Origin: Streptomyces viridochromogenes
Lineage (GTDB): Bacteria; Actinomycetota; Actinomycetes; Streptomycetales; Streptomycetaceae
Length of the DNA stretch: 64,000 bases
Assembly (NCBI RefSeq): GCF_001270495.1
Contig: NZ_LGUR01000230.1
Coordinates: 186,001 to 250,000, forward strand
Reading direction: 5' to 3'
Position 1 is the first letter of the stretch. Each line of letters begins with the position of its first letter. The position numbers were made by a program, and so were the translations under genes. Positions 8,765-17,063 of this stretch are shown piece after piece. The notes beneath the pieces were generated by a model, which was not told the DNA's origin, did not search any database, and saw nothing but the letters and a program-made list of their open reading frames with translations.

Positions 8765-9664
8765 TCACCCATGCTCACGAGGTTGCGCAGGCATCGTCTC
8801 CAGTACCTCGGCGGCCACCCGGCGGCCGGGCTCCCCCGTCTGTTCCGTGATGCGCCGGAAGGTCTTCTCCGCGGATCGGGCGGGCCAGTCGGCCGGCAGA
8901 TGCCGGACGGGCAGCCGGGGATCAGTGCGGATGGTGCCCAGCCACTCGGCGACCAGGCGCAGGTGAGTGGCCAGCGGGTCGACGGGCGGATGGACGGCGT
9001 GGGTGACGTGGGTGATCCATCGGTTTTCGAAAGCGGTGTAGCGGGCGGCGATGGTCTCCAGATCCCAGGTGTCGCGGATCATCAAGTCGACGTCGGTGGC
9101 GTCGTCGGCGCGCGCATGGAAGATCTTGACATGAGCTGCGATGCCGAGCTCGGCGACGATCTCGGAGACGTCGACACCACCCGGCGCGATCCACAGCCCG
9201 CTGTAGAGAGCACCGAATCCGGACCAGGTGAGCCGCGAGCGCAGGTCGTGGCGCTGACGCTGCCAGGCTTCGGGCAGCGAGAAACCCAGCAGGGTCCAGG
9301 TTCCGTCCCAGTCGTCGTTGACCGCGCTGGCCTCCCAGACGCGTTTGCGGCCGTCGTGGAGGATCTGCGTCGCGTGCGGGGTCAGGCCGAAGTACATGCG
9401 GCGCCCTTGCCGCTGACGATGCAGCAGGCCGCGGCCCACCATACGGGTGAGGGTGGAGCGGACGGCCTGCTCCCCGACTCCCACGCGACCGAGAACGTCG
9501 ATGATGCTGCCCGAATACACGCACAGCGGGCCCTCTTCGAGGACGTGGTCACCGAAGAAGGCGAGCAACAGGGACTGGGGTCGCGGTTGCGGTCCGCCAG
9601 GCGAGTCCGGGGCAGTGCCGTTGTACCCGTCGTCCACGTCGGGGGCCACCTCGGAGAGCGTCAT
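8765..9664 (-). CDS. PaaX family transcriptional regulator
   Basis: The protein is 299 residues from the ATG at 9664; a GTG at 9697 would add 11 residues. The N-terminal part RPQSLLLAFFGDHVLEEGPL, followed by SIIDVLGRVGVGEQAVRSTL and TRMVGRGLLHRQRQGRRMYF, is the PaaX winged-helix domain. DDWDGTWTLLGFSLPEAWQR and SGLWIAPGG match the central and C-terminal parts of the family. PaaX proteins repress phenylacetyl-CoA catabolic genes in some bacteria, but no such genes are in this window. The target here is unknown. The downstream neighbour on the same strand is the integrase relic, and the upstream neighbour is a secreted hydrolase gene ending 59 bases away. Confidence 0.88.
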   Translation of the reverse strand: MTLSEVAPDVDDGYNGTAPDSPGGPQPRPQSLLLAFFGDHVLEEGPLCVYSGSIIDVLGRVGVGEQAVRSTLTRMVGRGLLHRQRQGRRMYFGLTPHATQILHDGRKRVWEASAVNDDWDGTWTLLGFSLPEAWQRQRHDLRSRLTWSGFGALYSGLWIAPGGVDVSEIVAELGIAAHVKIFHARADDATDVDLMIRDTWDLETIAARYTAFENRWITHVTHAVHPPVDPLATHLRLVAEWLGTIRTDPRLPVRHLPADWPARSAEKTFRRITEQTGEPGRRVAAEVLETMPAQPREHG

Positions 9665-9723
9665 GTCGGAAAAGGTACGGCCGCCCGCCGCGGGCACGGC
9701 GGGCGGCGTGGCGTGGCTTGGTG

Positions 9724-11112
9724 TCAGGGCCGGTACCGGTCGGCGGGGTGGGCCAGGTCATAGGGGCGCGGGTACGGCGAGGGCCGGTAGGACACATAGC
9801 GCGCCGGCGCGGACGGATCGGCCTCCGCAGCACGGGCGTTGAGGGTGGCAGGGTCGGTGCCCTGCCAGTGGCCCGTGGTGATGCGGGTTTCCAGGGTGTG
9901 CACAGCGGCGACCTCTTCGCCCGTGCTGAACGTGCAGTGGCCCGCGTTCTCGACGAAGGCCTGGCGCAGCAAGGGGTTGGAGCCCGCCGCGGCGACCGCA
10001 CGGCGATAGGCGCTCACCGACTGCACCGGGATGAGGCCGTCGCCCGTGGTGTGCACGGTCAGTTGCGGCTTGGCCAGCCGGCCGGTGAACGAGCTTGTGA
10101 CGGCCATCCGTTCCACGGCCTTGGTGTCGACGGCGATCCGGGGAGCGCGGTTCAGTGTGGTGAGGTCCTTGGTCAGCGACAGATCGGCCTTGGCGTAGAG
10201 CTCGCTGACCTCCTTGTAGAGGGCGGAACGGTGAAGCATGGCGGTGTAATCGACGCCGGTGTTCCAGGACATGTTGCCCCCGACCCGACTTTCGGCCTCC
10301 TGCCGCCAGGAGAAGGCAGGGAATTTCACCAGGCCCATGACCGCCTGGAACTGGTTGGCCTGCTGGGCGTCCCAGTCGGTCGGTCCCGGCCGGATCTGGG
10401 AGGGGTCGTTCCAGCCGGGGATGTTGTGCAGGGCGGCGGCCAGCGCTATACGGGCCCGCCCGGAAGCCGTGCTCTGCGCCCCGGCGACGGCCCCGGCCAG
10501 CGTGTCGGCCGCCTCGGCAGCGGCCGCCTGGCTCCCCAGTCCGGTCAGTCGGACGTCCGCGTCCGGGGCGAGCAGTGTCTTCAACGCGAAGACCGGGTCG
10601 AGGGTGCTGTTCCAGTTGGCCACGCCGCCCTGAAGCAGGCCGCACAGGGACAGTGATCCGCTGATGCGGTCAGGGTGGCGCTCGGCGATCATCGAGGTCA
10701 CGAGCCCGCCGTAGGAGGCGCCCCAGGCGATGGTGTGCCGGGCCGGGCCGAAGCGTGCGGTGAACGTGTCCAGCGTGGCCAGCTGGTCCGGCACCGCCTC
10801 ACTCACCGCCCACCCGTTGCTCTCGTACGAGGAGCCGATGAGCGCGTAACCCTCCTTCAGCAGAGCGGACTTGGTGGCGTCGTCAGGGGCGTTGCGCGCC
10901 GGATTGGGCACTCCGAGCGGGGTGTAGCCGTGACTGAAGAGCAGGACCGTGCCGTTCCAGGATTCCGGCTTGTCCATCACGTAGGTCGCGCCGGAGGGCA
11001 AGGTGCCTTCGACATGAGCGCTGGTGTCGACCGCCTGGGCGGACGGGGCGAGGGGGGCGGCGAGCAGCAGCGCCGCCAGGGCGACAAGCGTACGTCTGCG
11101 GATGCGGGTCAC
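9724..11112 (-). CDS. secreted alpha/beta hydrolase
   Basis: The start is set at the GTG at 11112, preceded by AAAGGAG eight bases upstream; this gives 462 residues. The protein begins with a classical signal peptide, VTRIRRRTLVALAALLLAAP, with likely cleavage after SAQA. The fold markers are GTVLLFSHGY (oxyanion side), WGASYGGLV (nucleophile elbow G-x-S-x-G), TTGDGLIPV and ENAGHCTF, which give a Ser-Asp-His triad. It is therefore an extracellular esterase, lipase or peptidase-like enzyme; the substrate cannot be told. It lies in the accessory region, divergent from a solute-binding lipoprotein gene with about 470 bases between them. Confidence 0.85.
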   Translation of the reverse strand: MTRIRRRTLVALAALLLAAPLAPSAQAVDTSAHVEGTLPSGATYVMDKPESWNGTVLLFSHGYTPLGVPNPARNAPDDATKSALLKEGYALIGSSYESNGWAVSEAVPDQLATLDTFTARFGPARHTIAWGASYGGLVTSMIAERHPDRISGSLSLCGLLQGGVANWNSTLDPVFALKTLLAPDADVRLTGLGSQAAAAEAADTLAGAVAGAQSTASGRARIALAAALHNIPGWNDPSQIRPGPTDWDAQQANQFQAVMGLVKFPAFSWRQEAESRVGGNMSWNTGVDYTAMLHRSALYKEVSELYAKADLSLTKDLTTLNRAPRIAVDTKAVERMAVTSSFTGRLAKPQLTVHTTGDGLIPVQSVSAYRRAVAAAGSNPLLRQAFVENAGHCTFSTGEEVAAVHTLETRITTGHWQGTDPATLNARAAEADPSAPARYVSYRPSPYPRPYDLAHPADRYRP

Positions 11113-11578
11113 GAGGCGGACTCCTTTGGCCTGGTGAGGGTGGCGGGAGGAAGTGCAACGCAAGCGGCGACGGGGGGCTGTGACCTCGGCGAGGGGCCCG
11201 GCCGGAGACCGGTGCGAAGCCTTCGCGGCCTCTTTCGTCCGGGAGCATGACACCGCGAAGGTAGGCGTGTACATTGCGGCCGTCAAGAAGATGCACAACG
11301 TGCCTCCGATGGGGTGCCACGAGCAGCGAGCCCGCTCGAAACCCGCTGGCATCCGATCGACGTCTCGAACCTCTCGCCATGCCCCATGGAGTCACCGCGG
11401 GAGACGCCGCCCCACCCCATGACCCGTGCCGACCTGAACAGCCGCACCCCCTCTCGGAGTTCTGCGGTGCCCCCATCGGCGCCTTCCGGCAACGGCACAG
11501 CCTCGGCTCAACTCTCTCGAATTTCACACCTGCACCCAAAGCAAGCAGTTCTCACCCACGTCCCGTGAGGAGGAGCCC
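11113..11578. other. divergent intergenic region, no gene supported
   Basis: This 466-base gap separates the secreted hydrolase (leftward) from the solute-binding lipoprotein (rightward). Several short frames cross it but none has protein-like composition. No riboswitch, poly-Cys leader ORF or copy of the TetR operator was seen. Both promoters must lie here. Confidence 0.5.
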
Positions 11579-12556
11579 ATGCGACGGCGCAGTCTCGGGC
11601 TTGCGATAGCGGTGGTCACAGTCATCGGTGCGGCCGGATGCGGATCCTCGTCCGATGAGACGAGCGGTTCATCGGCCTCGGACAGCGGCAAGACCACCCA
11701 GGTCAAGGTCGGCATCATCCCGATCGTCGATGTGGCCCCGCTCTATCTGGGCCAGAAGAAGGGCTTCTTCAGCAGCCGCGGCATCGAGCTGAAGATGGAG
11801 AGCGCCCAGGGCGGCGCCGCCATCATCCCCGGCGTGGTGAGCGGACAGTTCCAGTTCGGGTTCAGCAACACCACGTCGCTGATGATCGCCCAGGCCAAGG
11901 GAGTCCTGGTGAGGTCGGTGGCCAACGGAGCGGCCACCACGGGAAACACCACGACCGACGTCACCGCGGTGGCGGTGAAGGAGAACAGCGCCATCAAGTC
12001 GGCCAGGGACCTGGCCGGCCGGACGGTCGCGGTGAACACCCTGCAGAACATCGGTGACACCACCGTGCGCGAGGCGGTCCGCAAGGACGGGGGCGATCCC
12101 TCGAAGGTGAAGTTCGTGGAGATTGCCTTCGATCAGATGCCGGCCGCTCTCGACGGCGGCCAGGTGGACGCAGCCTGGATGGGCGAGCCCGCGCTGACGA
12201 TCGCCAAGTCCCAGGGTGCCCGGGCCGTGACGTCACCGTTCGCCGAGACCGACTCCAAGCTCACCGTGGCGACCTACTTCACCTCGCCCCAGCTGGCGAA
12301 GGAGAACCCCGACCTGGTGAAGAAGTTCGCCGAGGCGATGACCGAGTCGCTCACGTACGCCTCCGCACACCCGGACGAGGCGCGGCAGATCCTCACCACC
12401 TACACCAAGATCGACGGCAAGGTGCTGAAGAACCTGACGCTGCCCAACTGGCCCGCCCAGTACGACATGGCGTCCCTGGAGAAGCTGGCCTCGCTCGGTG
12501 AGCAGGACGGCCTCTTCGGCGACAAGAAACCCGACCTGAAGACGCTGTTCCAGTGA
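11579..12556 (+). CDS. ABC transporter solute-binding lipoprotein (SsuA/NMT1-like)
   Basis: The protein is 325 residues with a strong GAGGAGG ribosome binding site before the ATG. The signal ends in a lipobox, VTVIGAAGC, so it is anchored outside the membrane. KVGIIPIVDVAPLYLGQKKG, then GIELKMESAQGG and GQFQFGFSNTTSLMIAQAKG are typical of the aliphatic-sulfonate, nitrate and thiamine-precursor binding family. VDAAWMGEP and LAKENPDLVKKFAEAM are also family-like. The ligand is not determined. The cognate permease begins with a four-base overlap (GTGA) but is broken, and no ATPase gene is present, so the importer is probably dead unless complemented elsewhere. Confidence 0.9.
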   Translation: MRRRSLGLAIAVVTVIGAAGCGSSSDETSGSSASDSGKTTQVKVGIIPIVDVAPLYLGQKKGFFSSRGIELKMESAQGGAAIIPGVVSGQFQFGFSNTTSLMIAQAKGVLVRSVANGAATTGNTTTDVTAVAVKENSAIKSARDLAGRTVAVNTLQNIGDTTVREAVRKDGGDPSKVKFVEIAFDQMPAALDGGQVDAAWMGEPALTIAKSQGARAVTSPFAETDSKLTVATYFTSPQLAKENPDLVKKFAEAMTESLTYASAHPDEARQILTTYTKIDGKVLKNLTLPNWPAQYDMASLEKLASLGEQDGLFGDKKPDLKTLFQ

Positions 12557-12885
12557 CAGCGTCGGCACTGGCGTCCATGAGGACGAAGCCCGCCGGGCGC
12601 AGCCCGAGCGCCACCACCGCGCTGCGCCGGTCGCCGGACTGGCAGGCCTGGTAGCGGTCCTGGAGATGCCGCCCCACACCGGTGTGGCCTCGGCCGACTA
12701 TCTTCCATCCGCATCCGAGATCGGCCGTACGCTGTGCAGCCGCTCGCCGAGAACGGGTTCTGGACGGCGCTCGGCGACACCCCGACCGGGTGGGGCCTGG
12801 GCCTGGCCATCGCGGCCGTGGGCGAGGTGGTGGCCGGTGTGGTGATCGGCTCCGGTCCGGTCCTGCGCGCGGTGACCGCCTCCAA
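12553..12885 (+). pseudogene. broken ABC transporter permease gene
   Basis: A GTG at 12553 overlaps the stop of the binding-protein gene, the usual operon arrangement. The frame hits a TAG at 12652 after 33 codons. In a second frame the sequence continues LAGLVAVLEMPPHTGVASADYLPS, and in a third LAENGFWTALGDTPTGWGLGLAI and VVAGVVIGSGPVLRAVTAS. This is the N-terminal third of a SsuC/TauC-type permease. At least two frameshifts and a sharp loss of homology at about 12885 show that it is dead. The remainder has been replaced by the tail of a gene on the other strand. Confidence 0.85.
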
Positions 12886-13200
12886 TTCACTGAGAGTCCG
12901 CCTTGCTTCAGTCCACAGCTGCTCGAACTCCTCTGCGGAGATCTCGGCCGCCTGGGGCTGGCCCTGCCAGTCGTCAACGGGACCTTCGACGAGAACGCCG
13001 TACCGCCGTTCATAGCGGCCCATCGCCGCGCGATCGACCTGATCACGTAGGTGCAGCACCTCAACGAGAGAAGCCGCCGTCACCGGCCGCGAATCCTTCC
13101 CCCGGACCTCAACATGACGCGCTGCCCAACCCTCGTCATCAGCCTCGAAATACAGCCACAGATCTTCGTCCTTGGAGTAGGCGCGGAACCAGGTCGTCAT
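12886..13200 (-). pseudogene. hypothetical gene, 3' end lost in a deletion junction
   Basis: From the ATG at 13200 the leftward frame reads MTTWFRAYSKDEDLWLYFEA, DDEGWAARHVEVRGKDSRPV, LVEVLHLRDQVDRAAMGRYE and ISAEEFEQLWTEARRTLSELE. This is a well-formed small protein of unknown family, about 105 residues. At about 12885 it passes into DNA antisense to the permease and binding-protein genes and stays open to 12400, which would add about 160 residues of non-protein-like sequence. The original 3' end is therefore missing. An ATG at 13236 is an alternative start. The product may still be made as a chimera; I call it a relic. Confidence 0.6.
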
Positions 13201-13665
13201 GCCGCCATCGCGACCCACGACCTTGACCAAACACATACGGGCACACCCGCCCCCCGGCAGCGCCGATTCGGCTTCCCATGACTTGCGGCTTCCGCCGGTG
13301 ACTCGAACCTGCACCAAGCGACACCGGCTACCGGCTACCGACTACCGACTCAAGCGCTCAACCGCCTGAATCACGAGCTCCCCACTCCCGGCCGACGGCG
13401 TTCCCTGTCGCCCAGTCCCCCATCACGGACTCGAACTTGCGCAGAACCCGGCACCCCGGAACCCCGGCCGACGACCCAAGTCACGCTCCGCCAGCCCCTC
13501 CCTCTCGTTGCACCCTCCCACGAGAACCCTCTGCGACAGCGCGGCAGCCACTCCCGCCTTCTCCGGGATCACCTCCCGCCCATCACACCTGTTCGGTACG
13601 GCAGCAGTGCCGCCGGGCCCAGCGACCTTCTCAACCCACGGCGCCACTTCAAGACCAACCCCCTT

Positions 13666-13685
13666 AGAGAACGCTTGTGTTCACG
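13666..13685. promoter_or_regulatory. degenerate copy of the TetR operator
   Basis: AGAGAACGCTTGTGTTCACG differs at three of 20 positions from the palindrome at 7684-7703, and the following AAGGC is also shared. It lies 46 bases upstream of the better site at 13711. It may be a second, weaker operator or a scar of a duplicated MFS promoter. The surrounding gap (13318-13754) holds no supported gene. Confidence 0.55.
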
Positions 13686-13710
13686 AAGGCCGACTCGCTA
13701 TCGTCCCGAG

Positions 13711-13732
13711 TAGTGAACGCATACGTTCACTA
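13711..13732. promoter_or_regulatory. TetR-type operator before the MFS gene
   Basis: The core AGTGAACGCATACGTTCACT, with T and A flanks, is a palindrome with 9-bp arms counting those flanks. Its centre is about 33.5 bases upstream of the GTG at 13755, the same distance as for the site before the truncated MFS gene at 7727. It is probably bound by the TetR protein encoded at 6964-7587 or a close relative. Confidence 0.75.
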
Positions 13733-13754
13733 CTTCGTCTCTGGGGGACATTCT

Positions 13755-15314
13755 GTGACGCACGATCAGATACAGACGCAGTCACCCGTGCCCGCGCGAC
13801 CGGGTCCGGCCTCACGCCCGACACGCCCGGGCATCGCGCTTACGGTCATCGCTGCGTGCCAGCTGATGGTGGTTCTCGACGCCACGATCGTCAACATTGC
13901 CCTGCCCGACATCCAGACCGCACTGAACTTCTCCACCACCAACCTGACGTGGGTCGTCAGCGCCTACACCCTCACCTTCGGCGGCCTGCTGCTGCTCGGA
14001 GGTCGAGCCGGGGACATCCTCGGGCGCCGCAGGGTCTTCATCGCCGGCATCCTGCTGTTCACCTTCGCCTCGCTGCTCGGCGGACTCGCCCAGGAACCCT
14101 GGCAGTTGCTGGCCGCACGCGTCCTGCAGGGAATGGGCGGCGCGATCGCATCACCCACCTCGCTCGCGCTGATCACCACGACGTTTCCCGAAGGCCCCGA
14201 GCGCAACCGGGCATTCGGCATCTTCGCGGCCGTCTCCGCGGGCGGCGGCGCCATCGGACTCCTGGCCGGCGGACTGCTCACCGACTGGCTCGACTGGCGC
14301 TGGGTGCTCTTCGTCAACGTACCCATCGGCATCCTCATCGCGGCACTCGCACCGCGCTACATCAACGAGTCCGAGCGCCATCCCGGCCGCTTCGACCTGA
14401 CCGGCGCGCTCACCTCGACGCTCGGCATGGTCGCGCTGGTCTATGGGTTCATCAGGGCGGCATCCGACGGCTGGCGGGACTCGCTGACGCTCGGCGCGTT
14501 CGGCGCGGCCGTGGTACTGCTCGCCGCCTTCATGTTCGTCGAAAGTCGCGCCAAGGAACCGATCACCCCGCTGCGGATGTTCGCCGACCGCAACCGCTCG
14601 GGCACGTACGTGATCATGATCAGCCTCGCCGCGGCGATGTTCGGCATGTTCTTCTACATCGTGCTGTTCGTGCAGAACGTGCTGAGCTACTCCCCCATCC
14701 GCGCCGGCCTTGCCTTCCTGCCTGTCACCGTGGTCATCGCGCTGGGTGCGGGGATATCGCAGCGGCTGCTGCCGGTGCTCGGCCCCAAGCCGTTCCTGAT
14801 GACCGGAACCGCCCTCGTCACCGTCGGCCTGGCCTGGCAATCTTTGGTCGACTCGGGCAGCTCGTACGTCGACGGGGTGCTCGGCCCGATGCTGGTTTTC
14901 GGCTTCGGCATGGGACTCAATTTCGTCACCCTCACCGTGACCGCTGTATCCGGCGTCGCCCCGCGCGAGGCGGGCGCAGCCTCCGCCCTTCTCAACACGA
15001 CACAGCAGGTGGGCGGTGCACTCGGTCTTTCCATCCTCACCACGGTCTTCGGCTCGGCCAGCCGCGACGAGGCCACCAAGCAAGTAGCGTCGTTCATGGC
15101 CCAGGCCACGCCGGAGCAAAAGGCCGCCTTCGCCAAGACCCACCAGCTGCCCGCCCCGTGGAGCGACGAAGTCCTCGCCCAGGGGATCTCCACGGCCTTC
15201 ATCCCGGCCGCCGCCATGGCCGTCCTCGCGTTCGTCGTCGCTGCGGTCGTCGTACGGGTCCGCAAGAGTGACTTGGAAGCCCTCAGCGGCGCGAGCGGCG
15301 TCCCGGCCGCATAA
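13755..15314 (+). CDS. MFS drug exporter, DHA2 (14-TM) type
   Basis: The GTG at 13755 follows GGGGGA by six bases and gives 519 residues. The protein has the features of the EmrB/QacA family: TVIAACQLMVVLDATIVNIA (motif in TM1), GRAGDILGRRRVF (motif A loop), RVLQGMGGAIASPTSLALI (TM4), FGIFAAVSAGGGAIGLLAGG (motif C, antiporter) and about 14 hydrophobic segments. It should export drugs or metabolites by proton antiport. Two operator-like palindromes lie upstream. The regulator that fits is the TetR gene about 6 kb away, now separated from it. Fragments of a related MFS gene lie at 7727 and 15470. Confidence 0.93.
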   Translation: MTHDQIQTQSPVPARPGPASRPTRPGIALTVIAACQLMVVLDATIVNIALPDIQTALNFSTTNLTWVVSAYTLTFGGLLLLGGRAGDILGRRRVFIAGILLFTFASLLGGLAQEPWQLLAARVLQGMGGAIASPTSLALITTTFPEGPERNRAFGIFAAVSAGGGAIGLLAGGLLTDWLDWRWVLFVNVPIGILIAALAPRYINESERHPGRFDLTGALTSTLGMVALVYGFIRAASDGWRDSLTLGAFGAAVVLLAAFMFVESRAKEPITPLRMFADRNRSGTYVIMISLAAAMFGMFFYIVLFVQNVLSYSPIRAGLAFLPVTVVIALGAGISQRLLPVLGPKPFLMTGTALVTVGLAWQSLVDSGSSYVDGVLGPMLVFGFGMGLNFVTLTVTAVSGVAPREAGAASALLNTTQQVGGALGLSILTTVFGSASRDEATKQVASFMAQATPEQKAAFAKTHQLPAPWSDEVLAQGISTAFIPAAAMAVLAFVVAAVVVRVRKSDLEALSGASGVPAA

Positions 15315-15469
15315 CCCGGCGCGCGTCCCCCGATCACGGCGTCCGTAACCGACCGCCCCACCAGCCGCGGGTACATCGGCCCTACGGACGCCGTGCGGCG
15401 CCCCCGACCAGGCGGCTCCCGCCGCCACGCCGCAGCCCGAATTCGGAACCTGACAACGCCCGCTGGAAC

Positions 15470-15786
15470 GCCACCGGACGCGACGATTGTGAACATCGCG
15501 CTCCCGCAGTCCAACATCCTGCTGTTCACCATCGCCTCGCTGCTCGGCGGACTCGCGCAGGAACCCCGGCAGTTGCCGACCACACGCGTGCTCCAGGGCG
15601 TGGGAGGCGGAGTTCACCAAGACGCAGCAGCTGCCCGGCCCGTGGGGGCACGAAGTACTCGCCCAGGGCATTCGACGGGCTTCGTGGCGGCCGCTGCGAT
15701 GGCGGTACTCGCCATGGCCACCGCATGGTTCGCCATCCGGGTCCGCAAGAGCGATCTGGACGCCCTCGCCGGGACGGCGGGTCCGA
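15470..15786 (+). pseudogene. 3' remains of an MFS drug exporter gene
   Basis: Three short stretches match the intact exporter in order. PDATIVNIALPQ matches TM1, SNILLFTIASLLGGLAQEPRQL and TTRVLQGVGGG match TM3-TM4, then in another frame EFTKTQQLPGPWGHEVLAQGI and FVAAAAMAVLAMATAWFAIRV, RKSDLDALAG match the C-terminus. Two large internal deletions and a frameshift have removed the rest. It begins where the 5' fragment at 7727-7849 stops. The rest of the gap 15315-16115 shows no supported gene. Confidence 0.85.
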
Positions 15787-16115
15787 TGGCCGGCCGACCC
15801 GGCCGGGCCCACGAAGAACCGCGGATGGCCGGATCGCGTCCGGGGGACCGACTGCGAGGATGACGGGCCGGCCATCCGCACCACCCTTGTGCCGACCGAC
15901 GACAGGCGAGTCCCGTCGACACAGAAAGACCGAAGACCGCCCCACGCGGCAGCCGCCGCGACGAACAGCACGCCCAGCACCGACATGAACTTGATGACCC
16001 CACCCCCTGCGCCGCCCGTTTTGCCATGTGCGTGTGCGACCCCAGAGGTCGCACACCAGCTGCCACGACAACGGATGGTTGGTTACGCAGAGTTCCCGGC
16101 GTGCACAGAAAGTTA

Positions 16116-17051
16116 TTAGAGGCGCGACCGGGCAGCGGCACTGCGTTCCGCCGACGTCGGCATCCACTCCGGGAATGCCTCGGTCCGCTCCACCCACTCG
16201 GCCGGCACCGACCCGGCCTTCCCGGAACCGATCACACCGCCCACGATGGCGCAGGTGGTGTCCACGTCACCGCCGACCTGCGCGGTCGTCCAGAAAGCCC
16301 GCTCGTAGTCGCCGAGGGCCCGCGCCGCGGACCAGAGCGCGAAGGGCACGGTGTCGTGGGCCGTCGTACGCCGACCGCAGCCCAGGACCGCCGCGACGGT
16401 GGCCGCGTCGGCGTAGTCGAGCATGTCCCGGGCGCGCCGCAGACCCGCTCCGACCGCGCTCTTCGGGACGAGAGCGACAACGTCGTCGAGGAGCGACTCA
16501 GGGCTCGGCGGGCCGCCGGGGGCGGCGGCGAGCGCGGCGGCGGCAGCGACAGCCATGGCACCGACGACGGCCTCGCGGTGCTGATGTGTGGGGTAGGCCG
16601 AGATCTCGGCCTGGTGGGTCGCCTGCTCCGGGTCGTCCGCGTACCAGGCGCCGAGGGGAGCGATCCGCATCGCTGCGCCGTTGCCCCAGGAACCCTGCCC
16701 GTTGAAGAGCGCGGCCGACAGCTCACGCCAGTCCCCGCCCTCCCGAACCAGGCGCAGCAGCCGGTTGACCGCAGGGCCGTAGCCCCGGTCGAAGTCATGG
16801 TGTTCGGCGAAGGAGCGGGCCAGGGCGTCCTGGTCGATGCGGTGGTGGGCGGCCAGGACGGCGACGACGGAGCAGGCCATCTCCGTGTCGTCCGTCCACT
16901 GCCAGGGCCCGGACGGCAGCTCGCGTCGCTTCAGCAGCGGATAGTTCACCGGAACGAAGAACTGCGAGCCCAGCGCGTCCCCCACCGCGAGTCCGCGCAG
17001 GCTGGCCAGGGCGCGGTCGAGGCGCCCTTCGGGAGAGGAGTCAGCGGTCAT
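16116..17051 (-). CDS. ADP-ribosylglycohydrolase family protein
   Basis: The protein is 311 residues. Family markers are GLAVGDALGSQF near residue 20, WTDDTEMA (about residues 52-59) with the metal-binding Thr-Asp-Asp, GSWGNGAAMRIAPLG, and GGDVDTTCAIVGGVIGS near the C-terminus. These enzymes remove ADP-ribose from proteins such as dinitrogenase reductase or from small molecules, using a dinuclear metal centre. The substrate here is unknown. The histidine phosphatase gene ends only 12 bases upstream on the same strand, so the two are probably one transcript. Confidence 0.92.
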   Translation of the reverse strand: MTADSSPEGRLDRALASLRGLAVGDALGSQFFVPVNYPLLKRRELPSGPWQWTDDTEMACSVVAVLAAHHRIDQDALARSFAEHHDFDRGYGPAVNRLLRLVREGGDWRELSAALFNGQGSWGNGAAMRIAPLGAWYADDPEQATHQAEISAYPTHQHREAVVGAMAVAAAAALAAAPGGPPSPESLLDDVVALVPKSAVGAGLRRARDMLDYADAATVAAVLGCGRRTTAHDTVPFALWSAARALGDYERAFWTTAQVGGDVDTTCAIVGGVIGSGKAGSVPAEWVERTEAFPEWMPTSAERSAAARSRL

Positions 17052-17063
17052 CGCCCTGCCACT

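Noticed and set aside
12400..12885. C-terminal half of the leftward hypothetical protein
   Set aside because: This part is antisense to the binding-protein and permease genes and lacks protein-like composition; treated as read-through of a truncated gene.
15614..16141. Minus-strand frames upstream of the ADP-ribosylglycohydrolase gene
   Set aside because: They cross the MFS relic in antisense and have no conserved features.
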